Shown: positions 1 through 12,043, counted from the stretch's first letter. The stretch: DNA of 64,000 nucleotides from Pyrenochaeta sp. MPI-SDFR-AT-0127 (GCA_020747015.1 JAGTJM010000023.1:434001-498000), one strand, 5' to 3'. Program-made: numbers and translations. Notes: generated by a model from the letters alone, not told the origin.

Positions 1-1
1 T

Positions 2-1129
2 CGCGAGTTCGTGCTCGCTGTTCGTGATGCCAAAAACGCCAACGGCACCAAGAGATACCCTCTCGATGTCAGACTGAACTGCCATGTCACGAAGATTACC
101 TTTGACAAGTCCACTCCACCACGCGCCACCGGTGTTGAATTCCGCGACGGCCAGTATCTGTACAAGGCCAGCCCAAAGTCGACCGGTGCAAAGGGTACAC
201 CTGGAAAGGTGACTGCTTCGCGCGAGGTCATCATCTCAGGTGGTACCTACAACTCGCCACAGCTCCTGAAATTGAGCGGTGTCGGACCAGCAGCTGAGCT
301 CAAGAAGTTTAAGATTCCAGTGGTCGTGGACTTGCCAGGTGTCGGTACAAATCTTCAGGATCATTACGAAATCAACGTCCAGGGCAAAGCACCATCTGAC
401 TTCTCCGCTCTGAATGGATGCACATTTGACGGCAGTGCCCAGGATGCCTGCCTCGAACGCTGGCAAACTTCTGTTCTTGGCAACCGTGGCATCTATGCCT
501 CGCCCGGCGTCGGTGCTGCCATGTTCTACAAGAGCTCTGCTGCTGAGAAGAACAACTTCGACGTCTTTGTCTTTGGTGGACCCGTTAACTTCCGTGGTTA
601 CTTCCCCGGCTACAGCGTCAATGCCACTGCTGAGCATGACTGGTTCACCTGGGCCATCCTGAAGGCACATCCCCGCAACAATGCTGGTACCGTCACTCTG
701 CGGTCTGCTGATCCCTTCGATGTGCCGGATATCACCTACAACTACTTTGATACTGGTAGCGGCGACTCTGCTGCCGATATCACAGCCTTGTCGGAAGCCG
801 TCGCGCTTGCCCGTGATTCGTTCAAGCGCCAGCTTGTCCCCGTCGAAGAGGTTCTCCCCGGAGCGGACGTCACATCTCCAGAGGCTATCGCCAATTATGC
901 CAAGGACACAGCATGGGGCCATCACGCGTCTTCGACTTGCCCTATTGGAGCTGACAACGACCCGTTGGCCGTCCTTGATTCAAGCTTCAGGGTCAGGGGA
1001 ACCGCGGGCCTGCGTGTTGTAGATGCTTCTGTATTCCCACGTATCCCAGGAACGTTCACAGCGGTTTCTACATACATGGTTGCAGAGAAGGCCGCGGACG
1101 TCATTCTGAGTCAGCTTGCATCTTCGTAG
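2..1129 (+). CDS. GMC oxidoreductase, 3' part (5' end outside window)
   Basis: This is the C-terminal part (about 375 residues) of a flavin-dependent glucose-methanol-choline oxidoreductase. The reading frame is open at the left window edge, so the FAD-binding N-terminus and the start lie outside. What can be seen: a GMC-type signature, ASREVIISGGTYNSPQLLKLSGVG, split here as AxREVIxSGGxxxSPxxLxxSG; LPGVGTNLQDH; and the C-terminal substrate-domain block with GHHASSTCPIG, followed by LRVVDASVFPRIPG and AEKAAD near the end. The His in GHHASST fits the catalytic histidine region. The usual second catalytic His/Asn region reads PGTF, as in some fungal GMC branches, so the substrate cannot be named. 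Family members oxidise alcohols or sugars, often outside the cell. No intron is visible in this part. The stop is TAG. Confidence 0.93.
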   Translation, partial: REFVLAVRDAKNANGTKRYPLDVRLNCHVTKITFDKSTPPRATGVEFRDGQYLYKASPKSTGAKGTPGKVTASREVIISGGTYNSPQLLKLSGVGPAAELKKFKIPVVVDLPGVGTNLQDHYEINVQGKAPSDFSALNGCTFDGSAQDACLERWQTSVLGNRGIYASPGVGAAMFYKSSAAEKNNFDVFVFGGPVNFRGYFPGYSVNATAEHDWFTWAILKAHPRNNAGTVTLRSADPFDVPDITYNYFDTGSGDSAADITALSEAVALARDSFKRQLVPVEEVLPGADVTSPEAIANYAKDTAWGHHASSTCPIGADNDPLAVLDSSFRVRGTAGLRVVDASVFPRIPGTFTAVSTYMVAEKAADVILSQLASS

Positions 1130-2516
1130 AGAGGACCGGGAATGAATTGAGAAGGCTTCCTTTGGATCGTCATCGTAGTTCACTTCTGTACATTGTTATA
1201 CCCAATATTTACTTCTGCCTCAAGTGGCAACATGTCAAACCGTGTCTCTCTGAAATGATGCTTGTGAACAAAAGTTTGTGATAGTGCACTAGCCTCGATA
1301 TACTGAAACCTAACTCAAGGATCTTCGCACTGTTTGAGAATTAAAGGTGACCCAGTCTTCAATTTCTGACTTTTGATCGTTGTGTTAACCACAAGGTGGT
1401 ATCCATCCCTCAACCTGGTCCTACTCAAGCAAGCCATGGATATGAAGTTAAGGACTTACTTCTTGTCGTTATCTTGGCTTGATTTATTTTCGTATCATTA
1501 CAGCATCGTCTCTTATTGGATCGCTGCATCTCAAATCAGTAATGCCGCTGTGACAACTCCTAGCGTGCCAATATTGATAGGACTTGCCTTGGTCTGTCAG
1601 GATTGTGACCAAACCGTGGAATATGTATTTTACGCGATATGCAAACGTAGCAAGTTAAAAGAGGATATGATTGAGTATCTACACACGTATGATTTTCCAT
1701 GGCTTGTCTCAAAGTCAGCCTCTGGAGTCTGAAAGAAAAATTGGAGTGACTTAAACACGAACAGAGTACTACCCATATACTATAGTTAGATTATCTCAAC
1801 AAAACCGTCCGTTGTAAAGGTAAAAGGGTAGCTGATGGCTATCTTATTCATTGGTAAGGCAATATCACGCCAAGGTATGTGTACTGATGGACGTTCCCAT
1901 TATCGAACGAAACCGGTCAAGCCCTCTACCACAGCTAAAATGCATCACACAGCAGTGAAATTTTGTCTCAAAAGGATGCAATGGACCCTCAAGTCCGGAC
2001 TGTAGTCAAGTGGTCACCTACGAAGTCATGGCACGGGAATCCTGAATCGCCGCGCATGCCTTCCTCAACCAGACCACATTATTTTCAGCTTCGCCTTATT
2101 ACTTGCCACAGTTGGCCTCGTGTAAGCATGTAGATCCCCATCCCCCGGACCATTCTATGTGTCGAGATTTGCTAGAGGTTGGTTGGGCAATATCAAGCCT
2201 TTAGCCGAATTGAGGTTCAGCATATTACCTCTGCAACTACCGACATTACTCGAGAGCACGAGGAACACAGCTTCAAGAAAAATCGATATGACTCCACTGG
2301 ATGCCACATTCTCGGCAGTTGTGAGAGGGATCTGGATGAGGCAATGCGATCATCTGGACCATTGGCCGTGGTGGGGAAGAGTATGAAAGCGGCATACACG
2401 GCATTACCCACTTGTACTTGGTCTGAGCCCTGAACAGCATCTCCCAGTGCACCCTTATTTGTATCTAGTTGTCTCTTTGTCCATTTGTCTGGGTACGAAC
2501 ACATTCGGATACAGCC
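1130..2516. other. Intergenic stretch, no gene recognised
   Basis: The GMC 3' region and the DUF1996 promoter lie here. A 119-codon open frame at 1373-1732 begins with TTG and has no recognisable domain, so it was not called. No repeat or RNA gene was seen. Confidence 0.6.
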
Positions 2517-3983
2517 ATGCTTCTGTCTACACTCCTCTTCGCGGCTCTGGCCGACGCCCTGCCTCAAGCAGGTGGCGGAAATGGGTTCACCATGTTGCGT
2601 TTTGGTTGTTCGCAAGTCGTTATCGATCGTATTGATCCTCTTGTCAACCCTGGACAAGCACCCTCGCCCCACATGCATCAAGTTGTAGGAGGAAATGCGT
2701 TCAATGTTTCGATGGCGTCTACCGATGTCGCTAAACTCGCAGATTGCACGACCTGTGGTTACTCGGAAGATGTAAGTCGATCTCTTTAGTCACTGAAGAC
2801 CCGAAGATGATTGCGATGAAGGAAGTGTTGAGAGATGTTATTGAAAGCTCGCGCTGACTGTTGCTTACCATAGTTAAGTAACTACTGGACCGCCAACGTC
2901 TACTTCAAGGCTCGAAACGGGACCTACAAGCGTGTTCCTCAGATCCCAAACAGGTTAGCCAGAATTTAGATCCAATATCGTACTTTCCAACTCATGTATG
3001 CCATAGGGATCTCTTCAATGACAAATACACTGGTAAGACAGTTGGTGGCTTTGTCGTTTACTACGTGTCTCCCGGCAAGAGCAAGGTGACGGCTTTCCAG
3101 CCTGTAAGTACCAAATGCTGAAAATATACAACGATACTAATCCAATCGTCTAGGGCTTCCGCATGCTTGTTGGTGATCCCACCAACCGTGTGAGCAAGAA
3201 TCTCAAGCTGCAAACTTGCTTCCGCTGCTATAGCGGACCAAACTTTGCTGGAGACAACGCTGCCCCATGTGCAGACGCGAGGTTAGTGAAGCCTCTCTCT
3301 CTCTGTCTTGTATTATCTAACGTCTACAGGCTGGACACTGAAGGTTTCCCAAAGAATGCCTGCCCAGGGGGTATCCGTTCGAACATCTTGTATCCAACGT
3401 AAGTGTCTGGTCAAGTATACTCTCGATAGATCTCTAAGTTATTTTTAGTTGCTGGGATGGCAAGAACCTCGACAGCCCTGACCACAAATCGCACGTTGCG
3501 TATCCCAAGGCAGGTCCTGCAGCTTTCACGGGCACCAGCGTTGGTGGTGACTGCCCGTCGACCCACCCAGTGAAGATCCCACAATTGATGCTCGAGGTAC
3601 GCAAAGCCCTGGTCAAGAATTCATGAGTCTGCGACATACAGCCTCGATTTATTGAGCATACACTGACCACGCCGCAGATTGTCTGGGACACAAGGAACTT
3701 CAACAACAAAGCGGAATGGCCAGCTGATGGCTCCCAACCTTTCGTTCTGAGTACTGGAGACAACACTGGCTATGGCCAGCACGGCGATTACGTGTTTGGC
3801 TGGAAAGACGACTCCCTTCAGAAGGCCATGGATGACGCCAAGGGCTGCATGGGCGCAAATTGTGGAAGCTTGAAGACGCAGCAACCCGCTGATGGAAACA
3901 GATGCAGTGTAAAACCACGCGTCAAGGAAGATGCTGATGGTTGGATGAAGGACCTTCCGGGTATGGAAGGTATGTCGATGTAG
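2517..3983 (+). CDS. Secreted DUF1996-domain protein
   Basis: A secreted fungal protein of unknown biochemical role with a DUF1996 domain, about 360 residues. Seven exons join in phase: 2517-2771, 2874-2953, 3007-3103, 3154-3281, 3330-3398, 3449-3596 and 3678-3983. The start was chosen because MLLSTLLFAALADALPQ makes a signal peptide directly upstream of the domain. Domain hallmarks are visible in order: LRFGCSQVVIDRIDPLVNPG, SPHMHQVVGGNAFN, CTTCGYSEDLSNYWTAN, then GFRMLVGDP, CPGGIRSNILYPTCWDGKNLDSPDHKSHVAYP (broken across exons) and GDCPSTHP. Conserved His and Cys residues are retained. The protein ends about 100 residues after the domain in a Lys/Gly-rich tail without the WSC domain some relatives carry. 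Family members occur in many copies in plant-associated and saprotrophic fungi; no enzymatic activity is established to my knowledge. Confidence 0.92.
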
Positions 3984-6157
3984 TAGGGCTTTCGTCGACT
4001 AAAGGGAGTATTAAGTGGTTGATGTGGGTGGTAGCCTCTGTTCGCTATAGATGTACACTGCGAACAACTCTAGATCTACTTGCAATCTCACATTATTGTC
4101 CCTTGTTATTAGCATCTAATTAAGCACAAAGCTGAAGATGATTAGCTTGAATTCCTTCGCACGAACAATGCTTTGGGGGCTGTTTAAGACAAAACTGGCG
4201 TACAATGATTGAATGTGCAAGAATGCATCGGGGCACAAAACGAGCTGTAATCATAAGCCATCATTACGGACGCAACACATTGTAAACGAAGCCTTAAAGA
4301 CCAAAGAAACTCAATTTGAATTAGTGGGTATTCATTAGAGATAGGGATGCCGCGCGATTATATCCCTGCAAAATTATAGAGGTGTCGATCACCTTAGACG
4401 AACACCGCACAACCCCTTCCCCTGATACGCTGCTTGGACTGTCCCAGCTTGCTGTATCCTCACATGTTCCAAAGAAATCCCGGAGCAGCAAAAAAGTGGT
4501 GACTCTGCTCCATAGTCCCAAAAAAAAGTGTCGTCATCTCGGCTTTCCCTAACACATACGGCGTTTCAGAATGCCCTATTTTGTCCGCTTCAGTCCATCT
4601 CCAACCGTGGCTCATTGTCACCCGCGTAGTATCGTGATCTCGACCTTGGCTTTTCTCTTCGATCCTCGTCGGCGGAATCGCGTGTTATCCGTAGCATTTC
4701 TCGTACTTTGCCGTCGAAAGTCACGATGATGTGGTATGGGATGGGTGGAAGGTCTGCAGAACTCAGGACTTGTTGTTCAGGATTCGCCGATGCGGTGTCC
4801 ATTTTGATTGAAATTTTTGGATGCCTTTGGTAGCTCTGGCAGGTTGTGGGAGTGTTTTGTTGTGATTGTAGTTCAAGTCGAATATACCTGTTTTAAAGGT
4901 CAGGGATGCGTACTTGTTCGGAGTTCGGCAAGTTATCATACCCAAATCACTTCGGCAACGGGCAAAAGTGGAGTTGTTTGGCACAAAAACTTGATTGACT
5001 ACTTTTGTTTTGCGTCTCTTGGAGCGAATTCTTGCTCATCACGAGGGTTTACGTTTCATTATATTTGTTCGGCTGTCCACGTGGCTTAGCTTTTGTCCGC
5101 GTCACCGCATCATCGTCCGTGAAGCTCAGGCACCCGAGAGACCCCCTGCCCCATGCCGGAACACCGTCGAAAATCAAAAGACCGTCCGAACCCTCTGATT
5201 TCTATGTATAGACAAGAAGCAAACTGTAATGCTATCGGATCCGGTATGTTTTGCCTGCACGTCAATTGTGCCAATTTCCGGTTTTGTGAGGTGCAGTATT
5301 GTTACTTGCCACTTCGGGCTGTGCAACTCGGGTGGAATACGAAAGTAACACTCAGCTGGTCATAGACGACGATCATTGAATAATAAGTAAGTTGCCTGTA
5401 CCTTTTGGAAGATTGTATCCCCTAAGGCATTCCATGGCATCCTGTACATCGTCCGTGTATACGTACTTCGATTTTTGCCACGTAAGTTTTTAAAATTAAA
5501 GCCTCAAAAGCCGCTTTCGCTGGCCTCAACAGTAATAGTTTCCTCGCGGCTATCGGTCAATCCACTACTTCCGATTTCTACACACACTATATGGTGTGTA
5601 GGTCTTCACAGTCAATTAGCTGGCGTCTATGAAATACGCCACAGGCTATGTGCTGATCTCCGTAGTCATGCTCGCAGATACGCATCGCTGGCTTCTTACT
5701 TGCTGCATCCCCCGCCTTTGTACCCTTTGAGATCGACGATTCACTCGGCCCCGCGGAATCCAAGCCAAACCATGACACCAAATCATCAAGATCAATCTCT
5801 CTGCAGGGCAACCTTAAGTGAACATCACCTCTGCCAAGCTTCCCACAAGCTGGGCTGACGAGGCTTAGGCTGACCGGTTACCCGTGTCAGTCCCTCGCTT
5901 ACAAGTAGAAAGGCGGCTTCAGTGAAGGCTTGATCGGGGACGGCAGAATTCATGACGTTATGAGTTCAAAGTACCCACCACATGGTTGGAGGCAAGAACT
6001 TCAGGCTGTGCAGCAAGTTCATTATATCAGGAACTATTGCGAAGCCTTCGCGAGCAGTATTCATTCTTCATAACACTTCACTTTGAACCGAAATTTGAAA
6101 GTGCACTATTCAGCCTTGAAAGGCCGTGAGAATTCTAGCCAACGAGACCACACAGGG
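3984..6157. other. Long intergenic stretch with at most one small ORF
   Basis: 2.2 kb between the DUF1996 gene and a small hypothetical gene. Apart from the possible minus-strand ORF at 4590-4802, I see only short frames with repeat-poor, non-coding composition. The 127-codon frame at 5475-5858 has no homology I recognise. Confidence 0.5.
4590..4802 (-). CDS. Possible small hypothetical protein (70 aa)
   Basis: A 70-codon single-exon frame starting with ATG in a favourable context (CAAAATGG). The product is hydrophilic, with an N-terminal stretch MDTASANPEQQVLSSADLPP and an Arg/Lys-rich C-terminal half. It has no signal peptide, membrane segment or known domain. It is kept only because start context and composition are gene-like and nothing else occupies this strand. 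It could equally be chance or an exon of an unrecognised gene. Confidence 0.22.
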   Translation of the reverse strand: MDTASANPEQQVLSSADLPPIPYHIIVTFDGKVREMLRITRDSADEDRREKPRSRSRYYAGDNEPRLEMD

Positions 6158-6713
6158 ATGAACGGCGCCTTCTACCAGGGGGCGGCCTACGTTCCTCCAG
6201 GAGGTACAAAGAAGGAGAAACAGCGACGGCAAGAACAATGGGACGAATACCAGCGACAGCACATGAGTATGTATCTTTCAACAAACCACTCGAATGCATC
6301 ATACTGACTCCGACCTCGTAGCCATCGCAGAGGACCCACAAGACCGGTCTGACCCATCGAAGCCGACATCGCGGAGGCGAGCAGACTCGCTGCAACCAAC
6401 CACTTCTCTCCACTCAGCACGCGGTTGCGAATCTCCTGACGTCAGGGCATCTAACTGTTCTGCTGTCAGTCCCGCACGCTTCGAGTCAACCAATAATGAC
6501 TACAGTTCTGAGCGCCTAAGAAGATTCTCTTCTGCAGAACAATACAACACATCGCCGCTAGCACAGTCCAACTCGCACAGCGAGACTAGACGGCTAAGTG
6601 GGAACTTCAATGCGCCAACGCATGTCGAACTAGAGCGTTGTAAGGATCAAAAGAGGGGCTTGAGGGGAATGGATAAAGTCAAGAGCACGGTCAGAGGATG
6701 GGTCAAGGCGTGA
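6158..6713 (+). CDS. Small disordered hypothetical protein
   Basis: Not a recognised family. Two exons, 6158-6266 and 6322-6713, join through a 55-nt intron (GTATGT...TCGTAG) to give about 166 residues. The N-terminus has a Gly/Pro motif (YVPPGG) and a charged Lys/Arg/Glu/Gln helix (KKEKQRRQEQWDEYQRQHM). The middle is Ser/Arg/Asn-rich and looks disordered, with SR-type potential phosphosites. The C-terminus is compact and basic (GLRGMDKVKSTVRGWVKA). There is no signal peptide or membrane span. The start at 6158 was chosen because it is the first ATG giving a gene-like N-terminus; the frame is open further upstream without an ATG of better context. Confidence 0.6.
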
Positions 6714-7411
6714 GGTATGCCTGTGGCTCTGTAGATGTTTTCTTTCGCCCATCATTTTTTTTCCCTGAGCATTGTCCCATACCGCGGACGAAAGATACCC
6801 ATCGCTATAAATGTTTTCAGTTTTTCACGCAAGTTCCTATTGTTTTAGGGTTCGCCAAGTTTCAGTCCATGGCCCTCGCTTTGTGCCGTGTGCCACTTGC
6901 GGTACTATGATACATGACATCATGCCGCCTCATTCGCAGCGCCACCGATCCCCATCCCGCTATCATCCCCCCGCAAACGTCCGTGTACACAACGGCGCTC
7001 CGCATGCTTAGACGCGCTGTCTGCTGATTCCATGACCGCGGAGGGATCGAAAAGCCGCGCCCCCCGCGGGATGTCAGAGAGGGTCAGATGCCATACCATC
7101 ACAGCAGGATTATCTGATTGGCCACATATCATTTCCTAATGTGGGTTGCGATAGCCAACGCGTGGCTGGGCGATGGCGCTGCAATGACGTCGAGTACCGT
7201 TTCACGAGTTTGCCGTCCTGCTCAAGGTAAGTATGCCGTGTGGTGAAAGGTGGGAATTGTTTAAAATGCCATGGAAAACCTGCTGCTCGGCGTTATAAAC
7301 CGGTCTCTCTCCTTTCCCAGCCAATAACATAACCCGTCTCTTTCACGAGACAAGCCCTTCGATTAGTTGCCCGGCTTTTCCTGCACAAGGGAAATCGTCG
7401 TAATTATAACA
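6714..7411. promoter_or_regulatory. Intergenic promoter region with TATA-like box
   Basis: The region upstream of the gene at 7412. A TATAAA match at 7294-7299 sits about 115 bp upstream of that ATG, followed by a pyrimidine-rich tract (GGTCTCTCTCCTTTCCC) typical of fungal transcription starts. Nothing else was recognised. Confidence 0.4.
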
Positions 7412-7876
7412 ATGGACCATTACCCCGAATTCAACGTCTCGGAGCGCGAATGCCCGCGAGAAGATTGGAGTTCTTCAAGACACGATTCCGCATCTTCCAT
7501 CGATAAATCTACCATACAGCACTCATCACTCGATAACAACAACACAAACTCTGACGCTCACGATTCTTCTGCCCTGCCTCAATACACTTCATTCCCACCA
7601 CCGTCGATACACTCTGAGACAGACCAGCAGCACCCACGCACCGATTCCGTCCACGACATCTCCGACACCGAAAAGTCTACCAAGCCGCTTCCCATCGAAG
7701 CGGAACTCGCACGCTACATGGATGCCCCACCCCCTTACTCGGAAAAGCAGTACGAGGGCAAGAGCGAGGAGGAGCAGTCGAATATGCGGAAACGAGACTA
7801 TGCACGAGAGCTTTCGAGAATGATGGGACGACAGCTAGTACGGGGTTTGAGGAGCGAAAAGGCAGGATCAGAATGA
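7412..7876 (+). CDS. Small disordered protein with a PPPY motif
   Basis: A single-exon, 154-residue protein with no recognised domain. The first 90 residues are Ser/Asp/Asn/His-rich and probably disordered. Around residue 110 there is MDAPPPYSEKQ, a PPxY-type motif of the kind bound by WW domains, for example those of Rsp5/Nedd4 ubiquitin ligases. A charged C-terminal helix follows (MRKRDYARELSRMMGRQL). There is no signal peptide or membrane span. The start is the first ATG of the frame and follows a TATA-like box and pyrimidine tract. A role as a ubiquitin-ligase partner is only an inference from the motif. Confidence 0.65.
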   Translation: MDHYPEFNVSERECPREDWSSSRHDSASSIDKSTIQHSSLDNNNTNSDAHDSSALPQYTSFPPPSIHSETDQQHPRTDSVHDISDTEKSTKPLPIEAELARYMDAPPPYSEKQYEGKSEEEQSNMRKRDYARELSRMMGRQLVRGLRSEKAGSE

Positions 7877-8467
7877 GAACATGTTTTTTTTTGGAGAAAA
7901 GGGCGGAAAGAGGGGACGAACTGCTGCATAGTCCCATAGGATGCCGAACAGGCTGGTCCTGTATTGTACGATTAAGCAGTGGAATGGCGTTATTATAGCG
8001 ATGATGATGAGATTTGTCGCAACGAGTCTCGGGATGAGACTGTTTATATTCCCACCTTGGCCCTAGAATGAAGCATCAAAAAGGCTTTACATCTACATTT
8101 CAAGCATTTGCCACAATCCTACTTCTTGGTTCTTGCTGACTGTGAATGTGTCGGTGCACTGCTTGAATGACCGACAGAGCGACGTGTTAGTGTCAAGGCG
8201 CAGCAGGGTGTTCGATGCGGCCAATGTTTCCTGAAACTACGATCATACGGCCCGAATATCATATCAGGCACAAGTTCACATGAGCAAGTCCATGTACCAG
8301 CTAGATCAACCCTGTCTGACAATATGCCCTATTCCAGGTTTGTCATCCCACTGGGAACCCTGGAAGTATTGATTCGAAAGACTTCAGTAGTCTATCCACC
8401 CGGCCAAAATCACTCTGCACCTGCAGCTTGTGATGGGAAAAATTCGTCGTGCAACGTCCTTTTAAGC
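7877..8467. other. Convergent intergenic stretch
   Basis: Lies between the 3' ends of the plus-strand gene at 7412 and the minus-strand HSM3-like gene. A poly-T run follows the upstream stop at about 7883-7893. No gene was seen. Confidence 0.5.
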
Positions 8468-10433
8468 TCAGAGATCTAGTGTACCGATCCTACTTCCAAC
8501 ACTACCACTGGCCCCCCAGGGACCTTCGCTTACTCTTCTTCTTACCAGAGCCAAAACATCCTGTCGTCCTCCAACCTCTTCCAGTCTTCTGCCTAGCGCT
8601 TTCAGCACATCAAACTTTGCCATTGCGACCTGGTATGCTGCATTCTCGGCGTCCCCTCGTCCGCCAACCAAATTCGAGAATGTCGTGGCAGGCTTGAGCA
8701 GCGAAGGCAATACACCGCCGCTGATTCCAGGATCTAAAATGAGATCTAATCCAGACTTGGGAAAGTTGCTGAACTGTGTGTAGGTTGAATCGGTCGCAGG
8801 GATAACGTCTGGAAGCGGCTCAGTCGACCAGGAAGAGGTGATGAGGGCACGAACAATTGCGAGAGCAGCAAAGGCATTCTCCTTCATCGCGATTGTTTCC
8901 ATATGCGTGACGATGTCGGAAAACATGGTCGGCTTTTTGCTGTAGAAGAGGGCGGTAAGAAGACGTGCGAAGACAGCTTCTGTTTGTGTGCGCTTGGGGT
9001 CTGAGCCAACTGTCTCGACCTGTGGGAAAACTATCTCTTCCTTCATCGGATTAACATATAACCAAAGCCAGCACAGTGATGTTCACATACCTTGGCTGGC
9101 CCATGGAATACCGTTGCAAGAGTCTTGAGCGCATCTTGGTTCGTTCTTGTGATGGGCATATCTAATATCACGCAGTCGTCCCAGACAAGACCTGATGACC
9201 GACGAGGAACGAGGGTTGATCGCGGCATCGAAGCAATGACGTTAAGATCATTTGCTTCGCATTTTCGAATGTTGCGATGCACATAATTACGGACCACGGG
9301 CATCTCAGGACTCTTTTCAAAATTCTCGGGGTAATTTGTGGCGTAGTCGCTGATGTACTGGGCAGTCCTACTGCTCAGGAATGAGTGCTCAAGTGAGGGG
9401 GTGTCGGACGTGTGGAAGTCGATGATGCCTTTGTGAATGCCTTCATTTTTCACAAAGTCCAGTGACAGACTAGAGTCATAGTGTCTGATGTCATTAGTTC
9501 AACAGTGCATCAAAATGGAGTCAGCTCAACGTACGTAAGATGTGGCTTCGTCTTGACAGAAGTGATCAGTACGCTGAAAAAGTTGATGAGTGTCATGTGC
9601 ATGAGCATGTCGTCTTCGGTGTTCACCATCTTCAGCGCAGCGTAGTGGAGCAAGCCTTGACCTTCTCGGAGTCCAGCTGCGTGCTCAGTATCAAGACCAT
9701 ATGGAGAAACTAATGCATTCCAATCCATGACGCCCACGCGTGGGAGCCAAGATAAGAGCCTGGCCTGAGCTATGGTTTTGTCACGTTTGTTGAGAAGAGG
9801 CAAGGGCGGTGACGGCAGTTGCTTGAGCGATGTGTAGTGGTAGTATAGCGAGCTGATATCGCGATCGCTGAAGAGTCGTCGCCACATTGGGCCTGTGCCA
9901 TATGTGTGCAGGGGTGATTCTGTGTTGGTAGAAACAGGCTCATTCTTCGAGACGCTTAGTAGTGAGACGAGAAGTTCTTCTGCCTGTGACGCTATGCCTG
10001 CATCTTGTGTGCAGAGCCAAAGGCGGACGACGGAGGAGATGACGCCAGGCCTGTTGGCGAGTGCTTGTGCGTCGACACTGCTTAGGGCAGCCTTTGCCAA
10101 CAAGGTGAGTATGAGGCCATGGAAGGGGGTGGCCTGCAAGTCAAGTCCGATTTCGAAGTCAATGTCCTTGATGTCTTCGAATCGATATGGCTCAGCCAGC
10201 TTGACAATGAAATGGGTCAGTGGCGACGGGTCTTGCTGAAGCTTGGGTAGCAAGGCTGCTACTTGTAGAAAGAGCGGCCGCGTCTCTTTCCATACTTGGC
10301 CTCGATACTCTGGTGTGTTTGTGAAGAGCTCGCACTTCTCGAGCAGGTCGGTATCGAGCTGAGTTGTGGGTTCGCCATCCACGTTCTGCAAATGCAATGA
10401 GAGTTCAGTCAAAATAGCCGACGGTGCTGCCAT
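8468..10433 (-). CDS. HSM3-like 26S proteasome assembly chaperone
   Basis: Three exons (10433-9535, 9484-9091, 9019-8468) joined by two introns of 50 and 71 nt give a protein of about 614 residues. It is almost all helical, with leucine-rich repeats resembling ARM/HEAT arrays. Examples are LFLQVAALLPKLQQD and FHGLILTLLAKAALSS near the N-terminus, and the segment spanning the first intron, HLTHYDSSLSLDFV. I assign it to the Hsm3/PSMD5 (S5b) group by this architecture and overall resemblance. Known members bind the Rpt ring during proteasome base assembly, and yeast HSM3 was first named from a mismatch-repair phenotype. The family is weakly conserved, so another ARM-repeat protein is possible. 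It is divergent from the RPC31 gene, sharing a 0.57-kb promoter region. Confidence 0.62.
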
Positions 10434-11006
10434 GGTGGGCTTTGCGTGTACGAGCTGTTTGAGGCAGAGACGAGGAGATGTTATGGGAGTAGTGGCAAGA
10501 AGAGTACGCTGACGAGAAGAAGATTCTAGTCCCCGCTCATGTGATAGCGCGTGATCAATTCACCTTGACGCGTCCTTGTCAGCCTAATGCACCAGTATCG
10601 CGTCGCAATGTGTTTGACCGACTCGATGCTGGGGATTTGGGTTTCTTTGACATCCAGGGGTCCGACGTCTGGGTCGAGTCTTCCCACAAGCCTCGTTGAC
10701 AGCAGTGGAGCTTTCTCGGCGCCCTTCTACAATATCACTGCTGTTCTCCAGAGCTAGACAATGTTTTGCAGAAGTGTTGTAGTAGTCGTGGCGGGGGGCA
10801 GGACAGGGCAAGGCGGGCGGTAAGTGGAAGATTCGCTTTTGGTGCCCCACCAGGCCTAGCAAACCGCGGCTCCAGCTTGCACCAAAAGAATTTCTGACTC
10901 CGCAGCCTCTGCCTCAACCCTGACTGTGCCATGTCCGAATCAGCTCTCCTTCGCCATTGAAACAACCTGCAGACGAATTCCAGCCCTTGGCCCCGATTGA
11001 TTCGAC
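10434..11006. promoter_or_regulatory. Divergent promoter between HSM3-like and RPC31
   Basis: 573 bp separate the two divergent start codons. The region is GC-rich with no clear TATA box. Both flanking genes are housekeeping type, so a shared promoter is plausible but inferred. Confidence 0.4.
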
Positions 11007-12043
11007 ATGCCGCCGGCACGAGGAGGACGAGGCGGTGGGCGTGGGGGCTCGTTCAACCCGGCGCGAGGCACAGTGACGATTGCTGGCACCGAGCTGAACT
11101 GGGACTTGACTGGCCTCGACATCCAGAAGGGGCCGGCCGAGCGCTTTCCTGTGAGCTCCTTCCTGTGAGATTGCACCGCATCACCATCCTGTCGTTGTTG
11201 CTGCTGCTGCTGCGACTGCTTCTTCTCTTTGCGCATCGCATGTTTCGTTTTATATCATGTTGTTCCAGCCATCATGTCTCGCCAGTCGTCAAAGTCGCAG
11301 TCACACCCTCAAACTGCGTCCTTGATTCACCAACTAAGACCCCAGCAGGAAGCACCCCCTCCACAGGCCCCTCCACCATCCGCCGACGAGGCTTCCATGG
11401 TCCAGCACTACCTTGCCGTACGCGATCGCATACATGAGGGACCTTTCTACACCATCCTAAACGATGGCATGCGAAACGGCCTCAAGAGAAAGGCTAATGA
11501 GCCTGCACCCACCGAGGCCTCGCTCTTCAACCCATTTTCCGATAACCAGACATATTCGGCCAAATACCTCAAAGTCAGGAGAAGACTGCCTAAGCTGGAT
11601 GCGCGGCCATATGGTGAGTGGGAGTGTGCAGACGGTCAGAAGAGACGACTCATATCTCTACAGTCACCAACCTATTCCCTGCCGAGTTGCGACCGATATT
11701 AGACGGCACCAGGGCCGATGGAAATCCGTCAAAGAAGCGCAGAACCCTCGGTGTCACCAAAGTCAACGCCGTGTCACAGATTGAGCGATTGATCAAGTCT
11801 GAACAGGACAGAACCACAGAAGCAGAGGCCCGCGCCGAGGATGAGCTGGACGAAGATGCCGACGAGGAAGAGGAGGAGGCTGACGACGACAAGCCCGATG
11901 CAGTAGACGAGGAAGACAACTGGTCTGCCGTATCAACAGACTCGGAAGAGTCAGATGACGATTACAATGCCGAGCAGTACTTTGACAACGGCGAGGACGA
12001 TGACATTGACGATGCAGATCCTTATGAGAACACATACGAGTAA
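11007..12043 (+). CDS. DNA-directed RNA polymerase III subunit RPC31 (C31/RPC7 type)
   Basis: Three exons (11007-11150, 11346-11613, 11664-12043) give about 263 residues. The N-terminus is Gly/Arg-rich (MPPARGGRGGGRGG), followed by LNWDLTGLD. The centre has the Rpc31-type block HYLAVRDRIHEGPFYTI and the KYLKVRRRLPKLDARPYV junction formed across the second intron. The last 70 residues are extremely acidic (runs of D/E between about 190 and 263), the hallmark of the C31/RPC7 family. Rpc31 is part of the RPC82-RPC34-RPC31 heterotrimer needed for RNA polymerase III initiation. The first intron is long (about 195 nt) and its acceptor could be CAG at 11345 or 11348, a one-residue difference. Confidence 0.88.

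Noticed and set aside
1373..1732. 119-codon open frame on the plus strand
   Set aside because: Starts with TTG, has no domain or gene-like N-terminus and lies in intergenic sequence.
5475..5858. 127-codon open frame on the plus strand
   Set aside because: Composition is compatible with chance, there is no recognisable motif, and no splice partner was found.
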